In this document: positions 16,447 to 22,514 of the stretch, in pieces | Layout of the letters: every line of letters begins with the position of its first letter | How positions within the stretch are numbered: position 1 is the first letter of the stretch | From: JAQUGA01 sp038210985 | GTDB lineage: Bacteria; Bacteroidota; Bacteroidia; Bacteroidales; WCHB1-69 | Length of the DNA: 22,514 nucleotides | Direction: 5' to 3' | Assembly (NCBI GenBank): GCA_038210985.1 | Contig: JBBQWB010000044.1 | Span: 1-22,514 of the forward strand | The notes under the pieces: model-generated | Told to the model about the DNA's origin: nothing | Seen by the model: the letters and a program-made list of their open reading frames with translations, nothing else | Database searches by the model: none | Made by a program: the position numbers and the translations under genes

Positions 16447-16751
16447 CATTGTTTTTTGAAATAAAATGATTTTTTAATTGGGAAGAACCTGAAAAAAAAT
16501 TAAAAAAGGAAAGAAATCCTACACCTTTCATCACTACTAATCATAGTGTTTTTCCGGCCAAAGAACGCAAAAGTTTTACTTCAAAGAAAGGTTGAAAATT
16601 TTTTACACAATGTTTCGCAGTTTGCTAAAGCAAATACACAGTGTTTCACATTAAAAAACGGTGTAAACTGGGTAAATTTTCCTTTTTTTTAATTTCAAAT
16701 AGACTACTGCGAAGCTAAGGAAATCTATTATGAAGCCTTATATTACTTCTT

Positions 16752-16815
16752 TAAGTTCGGATTGTAAATTCGGATTGCAAAAACGAACAAACCCAAGGAT
16801 TGCAAAAACGAACTA
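16752..16815. repeat. Dispersed palindrome, degenerate tandem copies (D)
   Basis: GTTCGGATTGTAAATTCGG at 16755-16773 keeps the word order of the palindrome with a T for C in each arm. It continues into two GGATTGCAAAAACGAAC units in which the right arm has decayed from AATCCGAAC to AAAACGAAC. This looks like an eroded cluster of the same family as 169-189 and 17373-17393. Confidence 0.5.
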
Positions 16816-16870
16816 ACTTTCTAGAAAAGTCCTTAATTTATAGCTCAATTCTTATTTTCTTTAAGAATTT

Positions 16871-17257
16871 TCACCATAATTCTAAAATTTTGGGAATAAA
16901 TACAATCAAACCAATAATCATTGCAGTTATCGCACTTATAAGCACACCAGCCGCAGACAAATCCTTAATTTTCTTGATTTTATGATGTTTTTCCGGTGAA
17001 ATAAAGTCTGCAATATTTTCAATGGCTGAATTAATGATTTCAAGAGTAAACACAAGTCCTATTGAAAAAACAATTGCGATCCATTCATAAGTCGAAACTT
17101 TAAAAATAAATCCAGCAAGCAAAACACAAATTGCGGCAAAAAGATGTATCCTTGAATTGTGTTCTTCTTTCAAAAAGATTTTCAATCCATTAAAAGCGAA
17201 CTTAAAACTTTCCAGTCTCTTTATTATTGAAAATTTTTGTTGTTTCATTTTTTTCAT
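16871..17257 (-). CDS. dgkA: Diacylglycerol/undecaprenol kinase (DgkA family)
   Basis: A small integral membrane kinase of 128 residues with three hydrophobic segments (about 37-53, 57-75, 101-122). Catalytic residues of the family align by spacing with E. coli DgkA: Glu32 in EEHN (E. coli Glu28), and Glu73, Asn76, Glu80 in EIINSAIENIAD (E. coli Glu69, Asn72, Glu76), followed by the conserved KDLSAAGVLI (98-107). The enzyme phosphorylates diacylglycerol or, in many Gram-positive and other bacteria, undecaprenol, recycling lipid carriers of cell-wall and glycan synthesis. Sequence alone does not decide which substrate is used; the family is often annotated dgkA in either case. Two ATGs are possible, 17257 and 17248; the longer is listed. 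It stands alone on the minus strand. Confidence 0.92.
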   Translation of the reverse strand: MKKMKQQKFSIIKRLESFKFAFNGLKIFLKEEHNSRIHLFAAICVLLAGFIFKVSTYEWIAIVFSIGLVFTLEIINSAIENIADFISPEKHHKIKKIKDLSAAGVLISAITAMIIGLIVFIPKILELW

Positions 17258-17372
17258 TTTTTTTCTAAAAAGCCGATAAACGATTTATGCAAAGGAATTT
17301 TCTCACACACAGCTCTTTTTGTTTAATCACAAAAATATAAAGATTTTCTGGTTTTTTCACTTTCCCCTGTAA

Positions 17373-17393
17373 GTTCGGATTGCAAATCCGAAC
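17373..17393. repeat. Dispersed palindrome, copy C (perfect)
   Basis: Arms GTTCGGATT (17373-17381) and AATCCGAAC (17385-17393) pair over 9 bp around GCA. It differs from copy A at one compensated pair (T-A here, C-G there). It lies between divergent genes and is not followed by a T-run. Confidence 0.7.
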
Positions 17394-17771
17394 AAGCCCT
17401 ATGAATTTTGACCAGAGGGCATTAATATCACGGGACTTCTAAAAATTCATTTTTCAGCGTTAAACTTCAAAATTAAAATCCTCATCCCGATTAATATTTT
17501 GTTGAATTTCAACGCCTTTCATCTTTATGCTTAGTGCCTAAAATAGCGTTGAAAACTTACAAAATCTAAATCGAGACTGCGAAAAATCTTAATCGCCTCA
17601 AAAAATAGAATTTTTAGAACCCCTCATCAATAAAAATAAAGAAAAAAAGAGCACTTTTCCGCATAGCGAATTAACATTTATTAAAAATCTAAAAAAAACT
17701 TTTATTATTTCTGCCAAGTTGGACAAGCAAATAGGTATTAAAGGCAAACACTCTCTTTCGCAAAATATTTG

Positions 17772-17779
17772 TAAATTTG
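17772..17779 (+). promoter_or_regulatory. Candidate ubiD -7 element
   Basis: TAAATTTG fits TAnnTTTG, 17 nt before the ATG at 17797. Initiation from it would leave a leader of only about 10 nt and would exclude any start upstream of 17797, supporting the chosen start. Confidence 0.5.
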
Positions 17780-17796
17780 TAAAAAAAATCAATCTC

Positions 17797-19659
17797 ATGT
17801 CATTTACAAGCACCAACAGTTTTATTGACAAATTGAAATTTCTAAACGAAATTCATATAATCGAAGAATTTGTATCGCCCGAATTAGAAGCAACAGAAAT
17901 TAACGATCGAATTGTGAAAATGGGCGATGGAAAAGCAATTTTGATACAAAATAATGGCACAGAGTTTCCTATTTTGCTTAATGCTTATGGCTCAAAAGAG
18001 CGTATTAATTTAATTTTAGGCACAAATGATTTAGATGAAATTGGTAGCAAAATTAAAAAAATGATGCTTGATGCTACTAAACCAAATAAATCGTTTTTTG
18101 GCATTTTATCAAAATTACCAATGCTAAAAGAAATATCCTCATGGATGCCTAGCAGAACTACACATAAAGCGTTATGCCAGCAAGAAGTAATGTATATTTC
18201 AGATTTACAGAAACTTCCAATATTAAAATGCTGGCCTTTTGATGGAGGAAAGTTTATCACGTTACCAATGGTTCACACCATGAATCCCGAAACAGGGATT
18301 TCAAATGTTGGAATGTACCGAATACAAATAATTGACTCCACCACTACTGCTATTCATTGGCATTTGCACAAAGATGGAGCCCGTCATTTTGAATTATATA
18401 AAAAAAGGGGAGAACGCATGCCCGTGTCGATTGCAATTGGCGGCGATCCAATATTTGCTTATTGTGCCTCGGCACCACTCCCCGAAGGAATTGATGAATA
18501 TATGTTAGCCGGTTTTTTACAAGGTGAAAAAGTCAAGTTGGCAAAATGTTTAAGCAATGATCTTTATGTGCCTGCTAATGCTGATTTTGTGATTGAAGGT
18601 TACATTGACCCAGAAGAAGATTTTGTTCTAGAAGGACCATTTGGCGATCACTCTGGATATTATTCCTTAGCCGATTATTACCCAAAATTTCATGTAAGCA
18701 TGATTACACATCAACGCGATGCGGTTTATCCTGCTACCATTGTTGGCGTTCCTCCGCAAGAGGACAGATGGATGGGAAAAGCTACCGAACGTATTTTTTT
18801 AGCACCTATTCAAATGACTATTTGTCCAGACATTTTGGATATAAATTTACCATATCAAGGTGGTTTTCATAATTTGGCAATCGTACAAATTGATGATGCA
18901 TTCCAAGGTCAAGCATACTCGGTAATGAATGCTTTGTGGGGAGCAGGACAAATGATGTTTAATAAAATCATGATTATTGTTCCTAAAAATGTAAATCCTC
19001 ATAATTCAAAAGAAGTTATTGAAGCTATCTCAAAAATTGATTTAGAAAGAGATATTTTATTTTCGCGAGGACCAGCAGATGTTCTCGATCATTCGGGTAG
19101 AAGTTTTGCAAGGAGTGGAAAAATTGGAATTGATGCTACGCAGATAGAATTCACAAATAAAGATGTTTTTATTGACAAAGAAAAACTCAACACCTCCTAT
19201 CCCGAATTTGAAATAAATTACGACTTTACAACCGACAATAACAATCTGTTAATCATAGGGATAAACTCGAAACAAGAATGTAATGTATTTGAAATTACCC
19301 GCAACATACTTGAAATGGGAATAATAAAAGGAGTAAAATTCCTTTTATATTTTGATAAAGAGTTAGATATCAATAATTTCGACTTAATTTTATGGCAATT
19401 ATCGGGAAATATTGACCCTGGTTTTGATTGTAAAATAATAAATGAAAACCAACAATTAGCTTTATGTATAGATGCTACTTCCAAAGCACACAACAAGGAA
19501 TTTAAACGGGAGTGGCCCAATGTTATCCTTATGAATGATAAAACTATAACAGAGGTAGATAAAAAATGGGAAAGTTACAATTTAGGCAAACATTTATCAT
19601 CTCCTTCAATTGCTTTAAAACCAATGGTTAAAAATGAAGGAGCAGTCGCTGAAGATTAA
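17797..19659 (+). CDS. UbiD-family prenylated-FMN decarboxylase with internal insertion
   Basis: A 620-residue member of the UbiD family, enzymes that reversibly decarboxylate aromatic or alpha,beta-unsaturated acids with the prFMN cofactor made by UbiX. The cofactor metal ligands align by spacing with E. coli UbiD: Asn170 (ISNVGMYR), His191 (HWHLHKDG), Glu234 (IDEYMLAG). The Arg-Glu-Asp set is Arg175, Glu279 and Asp284 in EGPFGDHSGYY. The C-terminal part reads IGIDAT (443-448), then about 113 extra residues, then IDATSKAHNKEFKREWP (558-574); E. coli UbiD has only one such junction, so this is an insertion or elongated C-terminal domain. Bacteroidota use menaquinone, so a menaquinone-pathway or aromatic acid role is more likely than ubiquinone synthesis. 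No ubiX is in the window. An upstream in-frame TTG (17719) is rejected because the promoter lies after it and homologues begin like MSFTSTNSFIDKLK. Confidence 0.9.
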   Translation: MSFTSTNSFIDKLKFLNEIHIIEEFVSPELEATEINDRIVKMGDGKAILIQNNGTEFPILLNAYGSKERINLILGTNDLDEIGSKIKKMMLDATKPNKSFFGILSKLPMLKEISSWMPSRTTHKALCQQEVMYISDLQKLPILKCWPFDGGKFITLPMVHTMNPETGISNVGMYRIQIIDSTTTAIHWHLHKDGARHFELYKKRGERMPVSIAIGGDPIFAYCASAPLPEGIDEYMLAGFLQGEKVKLAKCLSNDLYVPANADFVIEGYIDPEEDFVLEGPFGDHSGYYSLADYYPKFHVSMITHQRDAVYPATIVGVPPQEDRWMGKATERIFLAPIQMTICPDILDINLPYQGGFHNLAIVQIDDAFQGQAYSVMNALWGAGQMMFNKIMIIVPKNVNPHNSKEVIEAISKIDLERDILFSRGPADVLDHSGRSFARSGKIGIDATQIEFTNKDVFIDKEKLNTSYPEFEINYDFTTDNNNLLIIGINSKQECNVFEITRNILEMGIIKGVKFLLYFDKELDINNFDLILWQLSGNIDPGFDCKIINENQQLALCIDATSKAHNKEFKREWPNVILMNDKTITEVDKKWESYNLGKHLSSPSIALKPMVKNEGAVAED

Positions 19660-19811
19660 TTCATGCTTATAAGAAAACGCCTAACACGTTTAAGTCACCG
19701 TTACCAAAATCAATTATTTAACCCAAAATAATCATTTATAATATTTCATCTAAACCGTTGATTGTTAACATGAATGATTTGTTGCAATGCCTTAAATTAT
19801 GCAATGAAAAA
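19660..19811. other. Convergent gap between ubiD and the acyl-CoA synthetase gene
   Basis: Contains a plus-oriented GCTTATAAGAAAACGCC (19665-19681) similar to motifs near 524-540 and 10695-10707, then AT-rich sequence and half of a 9-bp hairpin that reaches into the acyl-CoA synthetase stop. Confidence 0.6.
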
Positions 19812-19823
19812 TTATTTCATTGC
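19801..19823 (-). terminator. Hairpin over the acyl-CoA synthetase stop codon, possible terminator
   Basis: GCAATGAAA (19801-19809) and TTTCATTGC (19815-19823) are exact reverse complements with a 5-nt loop containing the TAA of the minus-strand gene. A 9-bp stem at a convergent gene end could serve either strand, but no clean T-run follows, so termination is uncertain. Confidence 0.35.
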
Positions 19824-21464
19824 GTACTTAAACCTTTTAATTTTTTGCGTTGGGGTTTTCTCAAATTCAGATTTTATAGCTACAACGTATGTTATTTTAG
19901 AAGCATTTGAAACTCTAGAATTAACATAATTCATTAATTCTATTTTAGATGATTCCATTTTTTCATCAAAATTATTTTTAAAATCATCCACTTTTTGACT
20001 TAAATTAGCTTTCATTTGAATATAATTTGTTTCAATATCTTCCATATTAAAACAAACTAAAGCAACCAATCGTCCTTTCTTTTCAAACACAATTGATTCG
20101 TTCACATAACGATGCGAATTAATTACTGTTTCAATATCTTCGGGATAAATATTTTCGCCATTGGATCCAATAATGACATTTTTTAAACGACTTTTAATGT
20201 ACAATCGATTATTTTTATCAAATGAACCAATATCTCCAGTTTTAAACCAACCATCGGGAGTAATAACAAGCTTCGTTAATTCTGGTTCTTTATAATAGCC
20301 AAGCATCACATTTTCGCCTCTTGCCCAAATTTCGCCTTCGCCTGTTTTTGAATCTGGATTATTTATTTTCAATTCAACTCCTTGTAAAGCTGGACCAGTT
20401 GATTGTAAATGAACCATGGTTGGATTTACACCTGCAATTAGAGGTGCTGTTTCGGTTAAACCATATCCAATTGCATAGGGAAAAACTTTTCCCTCAATAA
20501 GAAATCTTTCCACGGTTCTATCTAATTTAGCTCCTCCTATTCCAAAGAACCGAAGATTTCCACCAAATGTTTGATATAAAGTGGCAGTAGCTTTTTTATG
20601 CATTATCTTACGCATAAAAGGAATTGCGTAGAGTATACGGAAAAGCTTATTCTGTGTAAGTTCAGGATAAATTTTGCCTTTAAAAATCTTTTCAATTATT
20701 AATGGAACCGTAAGCATCATTGTAGGTTTCACCACTTTAAGTGCAGGAAGTAACACTGTTGCTGTAGGAGGTTTATCTAAGTAATATGTAGAGCAACCAC
20801 TCATTACACACGTTAAAAGTCCCAAACTACATTCGTAGGTGTGAGATAATGGCAACAATGAAAGGTAAACATCAGAACTAAATACAGGTTGAAGAGTAGC
20901 TACCATTTTAATTTGCGAAACCAAATTATGATGTGATAGCATAACACCCTTGGATTTTCCAGTAGTGCCCGAAGTATATATGATTGCGGCTAAATCGCTC
21001 GGTTTAACATGATAATGCTCGTTTGAAGAAAAATCGAAATTTTTAATTTCGGATATCACTTCTCCAATTTCAATATTAATTTGAATTCCAATTTTCGATA
21101 TTGTTTCAATGTTTTTTAATCGAAGTCGTTCCTGAATAAAAATCGCCTTCGTTTCGGAATGAATAAGAATATTATCTAGTTCATGCGTCGAAAAATCAGT
21201 CATTAGTGGTACAACCACTGCTCCAATGGAAACAATAGCAAAATAAGCAATTCCCCATTGTGGCGAGTTAGAAGCTAAAATTGCAACTTTATCACCTTTT
21301 TTAATACTATTTTGATGTAAAATCTGAGAGAATTCGGACACTTTTTCACCTAATTGTTTATAAGTGAAAGGTTTTTCTCCAACAAAAGCCAATGAATCTT
21401 TCGATGAAAACTCTTTGACACTATATTGCAAAAGTTCTTGCAGGGTAGTAAATTGTTTTTCCAT
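19812..21464 (-). CDS. Long-chain acyl-CoA synthetase (AMP-forming)
   Basis: An adenylate-forming enzyme that activates fatty acids to acyl-CoA via acyl-AMP. The core motifs are complete: P-loop YTSGTTGKSKG (163-173), GYGLTETAP (333-341), the hinge region GWFKTGDIG (405-413) with Asp411, RLKNVIIGSNGENIYPEDIE (426-445), and the C-terminal catalytic-lysine motif TPTQKIKRF (538-546; Lys541 is the likely residue). At 550 residues it is within the long-chain class, which often has the GSNGENIYPE hinge. No membrane segment or signal peptide is visible, so it is cytosolic or membrane peripheral. It is a single gene, convergent with ubiD. The substrate chain length cannot be read from sequence. Confidence 0.93.
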   Translation of the reverse strand: MEKQFTTLQELLQYSVKEFSSKDSLAFVGEKPFTYKQLGEKVSEFSQILHQNSIKKGDKVAILASNSPQWGIAYFAIVSIGAVVVPLMTDFSTHELDNILIHSETKAIFIQERLRLKNIETISKIGIQINIEIGEVISEIKNFDFSSNEHYHVKPSDLAAIIYTSGTTGKSKGVMLSHHNLVSQIKMVATLQPVFSSDVYLSLLPLSHTYECSLGLLTCVMSGCSTYYLDKPPTATVLLPALKVVKPTMMLTVPLIIEKIFKGKIYPELTQNKLFRILYAIPFMRKIMHKKATATLYQTFGGNLRFFGIGGAKLDRTVERFLIEGKVFPYAIGYGLTETAPLIAGVNPTMVHLQSTGPALQGVELKINNPDSKTGEGEIWARGENVMLGYYKEPELTKLVITPDGWFKTGDIGSFDKNNRLYIKSRLKNVIIGSNGENIYPEDIETVINSHRYVNESIVFEKKGRLVALVCFNMEDIETNYIQMKANLSQKVDDFKNNFDEKMESSKIELMNYVNSRVSNASKITYVVAIKSEFEKTPTQKIKRFKYAMK

Positions 21465-21480
21465 TATTTTAAATAATGAA

Positions 21481-21488
21481 CAAAATTA
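21481..21488 (-). promoter_or_regulatory. Candidate -7 element for the acyl-CoA synthetase gene
   Basis: On the minus strand TAATTTTG fits TAnnTTTG and ends 16 nt before the ATG at 21464. No distinct -33 TTG at the expected distance was found. Confidence 0.45.
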
Positions 21489-21523
21489 ATCATTTTTTCT
21501 AATTAAATAATTTAAAGGGTAAA

Positions 21524-22514
21524 GGCAGATTCAACTAGCAAATGCAACTTTATTGTTTACAAATTTAAAAAATATATTTTTAGGACTGTCATAATTTATT
21601 TTTTTTCTTGGTCTTCTATTAATTTTATACTGTATCTCCATGATTTCCTTATCATTATATTGGGAGAATATTGATTTTTTCGGAATATATTGTCTCACAA
21701 GTTTATTAGTATATTCGCTTAGACCTCTTTCCCATGAAGAATACGGGTGTGCAAAAAAGAATTCTGTGAGTAATTTTTTAGATATTTTTTTGTGTTCTGC
21801 AAATTCTTTACCATTGTCAGAAGTAATTGAATGCACAAATAGCTTATAAGGCGTCATTATATCAATAACTACACTAGCTAATTCTTCTGCATTTTTACCA
21901 TAAGGTAACTTTTTCATTAAAAGAAAGGCAGAAGTTCTTTCAACTATTGTAACAATTGCCCCTCTTCTGTCTTTGCCAATAATTAGGTCTATTTCCCAAT
22001 CTCCAAAACGTTCTTTATTGTTAATTACATCGCTTCTGAGATCAATAGAAACTCTATCTTTAATTGTATTTTGTTTGCCTGATATAGGTCGTTTTCGATG
22101 TTTTAATTTATGTCTTAACTGTTTATACAAAATACCACCATTCAATTTATCTTTTCTTAAAAAAGCATATATTCTTTCATGACTAACCATGGGAATATTA
22201 TTAGCCATACTGTAACCTACTATTTGCTCTGGAGACCATTGTTCTTGTTCTATTTGGTTTCTAACATATTTTTCAACTGAGGGTGTAAATTTCCTATTGC
22301 TAGCAAAACGTTCTTTACGTTCCTCGGCTAATTCTTGAGCAAAACTCGGATTATATAAACCTCGTTTTTTTGAATTACGCTTTATTTCTCTACAAATTGT
22401 AGCTTTATTTACATTCAAAGCTTTTGCAATGAAAGCTTGTGATTTTTTACAATCTAGGTACGCTTTAATTTGATACCTTTGTTCCTTAGTTAGGTGCTTC
22501 ATGTTGTTTACTTT
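21524..22514 (-). mobile_element. IS30-family insertion sequence, incomplete at the window edge
   Basis: The element carries one transposase gene (21531-22502). The probable terminal inverted repeat begins at about 21524 with GGCAGATTCAACTAGC and continues to about 21548. Its partner should lie beyond 22514 as the reverse complement, ending GAATCTGCC. The transposase stop codon lies inside this repeat, which is common for compact IS. Target-site duplications cannot be checked because only one side is visible. The element sits just upstream of the acyl-CoA synthetase promoter, about 36 bp from its -7 element. Confidence 0.8.
21531..22502 (-). CDS. IS30-family transposase (DDE)
   Basis: A 323-residue transposase with an N-terminal helix-turn-helix (LTKEQRYQIKAYLDCKKSQ, then IAKALNVNKATICREIKRN, about 4-43) typical of IS30 for binding its inverted repeats. 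The RNase H-like catalytic core has Asp172 (GDWEIDLIIG), Asp229 (ITSDNGKEF) and Glu263 (WERGLSEYTN), giving the DD(33)E spacing of the family. The C-terminal NRRPRKKINYDSP (295-307) is also diagnostic. The frame is intact and full length, so the element may be active. The WERGLSEYTNKLVRQYIPK block departs slightly from the commoner WERGTNENTNGLIRQY form but keeps the glutamate. Confidence 0.95.
   Translation of the reverse strand: MKHLTKEQRYQIKAYLDCKKSQAFIAKALNVNKATICREIKRNSKKRGLYNPSFAQELAEERKERFASNRKFTPSVEKYVRNQIEQEQWSPEQIVGYSMANNIPMVSHERIYAFLRKDKLNGGILYKQLRHKLKHRKRPISGKQNTIKDRVSIDLRSDVINNKERFGDWEIDLIIGKDRRGAIVTIVERTSAFLLMKKLPYGKNAEELASVVIDIMTPYKLFVHSITSDNGKEFAEHKKISKKLLTEFFFAHPYSSWERGLSEYTNKLVRQYIPKKSIFSQYNDKEIMEIQYKINRRPRKKINYDSPKNIFFKFVNNKVAFAS

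Larger units (their letters stand above)
16429..16870. other. Intergenic region between tRNA-Leu(GAG) and the lipid kinase gene
   Basis: No gene is supported. It contains the tRNA -7 element (16439-16446), a low-complexity A/T stretch, and a degenerate tandem of the dispersed palindrome near 16752-16815 (GTTCGGATTGTAAATTCGG followed by GGATTGCAAAAACGAAC twice). A 7-bp AATTCTT/AAGAATT dyad at 16847-16869 lies just past the kinase stop and might be a weak 3' end structure. Confidence 0.55.
17258..17796. other. Intergenic region between the lipid kinase and ubiD
   Basis: The two genes are divergent. The 539-bp gap contains a perfect palindrome (17373-17393), a segment TCTGCCAAGTTGGACAAGC (about 17710-17728) similar to one at 10719-10737, and the ubiD -7 element at 17772-17779. 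Open frames here are short and lack supporting features. Confidence 0.6.

Noticed and set aside
16202..16459. Plus-strand open frame of 85 codons
   Set aside because: It is the antisense of the two tRNA-Leu genes; its internal peptide repeat simply mirrors the two similar tRNAs.
16847..16869. Terminator after the lipid kinase gene
   Set aside because: A 7-bp AT-rich stem with a 9-nt loop and no T-run on the minus strand is too weak to call.
17598..17831. Minus-strand hydrophobic frame overlapping the ubiD start
   Set aside because: Its hydrophobic look comes from reading A-rich promoter DNA backwards; it overlaps the ubiD promoter and start and lacks a plausible promoter.

Overview
The window looks like chromosomal DNA of a member of the Bacteroidota. 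It is AT-rich. The only promoter-like elements I can find fit the Bacteroidota -7 consensus TAnnTTTG, and no start has a convincing Shine-Dalgarno. The gene content also fits: a DUF2027/Smr protein, a large periplasmic TPR protein paired with a beta-barrel-like outer-membrane protein, lipoproteins, and an IS30 element with an end typical of the phylum. Species is not determinable from what I can see. Most of the window is ordinary chromosomal housekeeping and envelope genes separated by unusually structured intergenic DNA.

Layout. 1-541 has no gene but several inverted repeats. 542-2514 (minus) holds a two-gene unit that overlaps by 7 nt: a diheme cytochrome c peroxidase-like lipoprotein followed by a VanX/DdpX-like D-Ala-D-Ala dipeptidase lipoprotein. 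Divergent from it, 2604-5027 (plus) holds an unrecognised secreted protein and, 12 nt later, a DUF2027-Smr protein. A ~200 bp degenerate repeat array (5054-5255) runs straight into the promoter of RNase P RNA (rnpB, 5281-5648). Next come a 1021-residue exported TPR protein (5781-8846) and a probable outer-membrane beta-barrel protein (8876-10612), closed by a strong intrinsic terminator (10655-10686). After a 558 bp structured gap lies gyrB (11171-13132).

The second half starts with a repeat-filled gap (13133-13531). A minus-strand block then runs from two tRNA-Leu genes (GAG, then CAG) into an 889-residue secreted protein whose start is 23 nt past the second tRNA. A DgkA-type lipid kinase (16871-17257, minus), a UbiD-family decarboxylase (17797-19659, plus) and a convergent long-chain acyl-CoA synthetase (19812-21464, minus) follow. 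An IS30 transposase (21531-22502, minus) occupies the right edge; the element's upstream end lies outside the window.

How genes may work together. The TPR/beta-barrel pair looks like one operon for an envelope complex. The peroxidase/dipeptidase pair is translationally overlapped, and both products should be lipid-anchored on the periplasmic side. The lipid kinase, acyl-CoA synthetase and UbiD are membrane-lipid or quinone-related by family, but their spacing and strands do not make them an operon. I found no clear new defence, toxin or secretion system. The items most worth a second look are the repeat array that supplies the rnpB -33 region, the interleaved palindromic repeat families, the 18-bp hairpin upstream of gyrB, the tRNA-coupled secreted protein, and the ~113-residue insertion in UbiD. 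Three starts were moved inward from the longest possible reading: the TPR gene (5781), the barrel gene (8876) and ubiD (17797).
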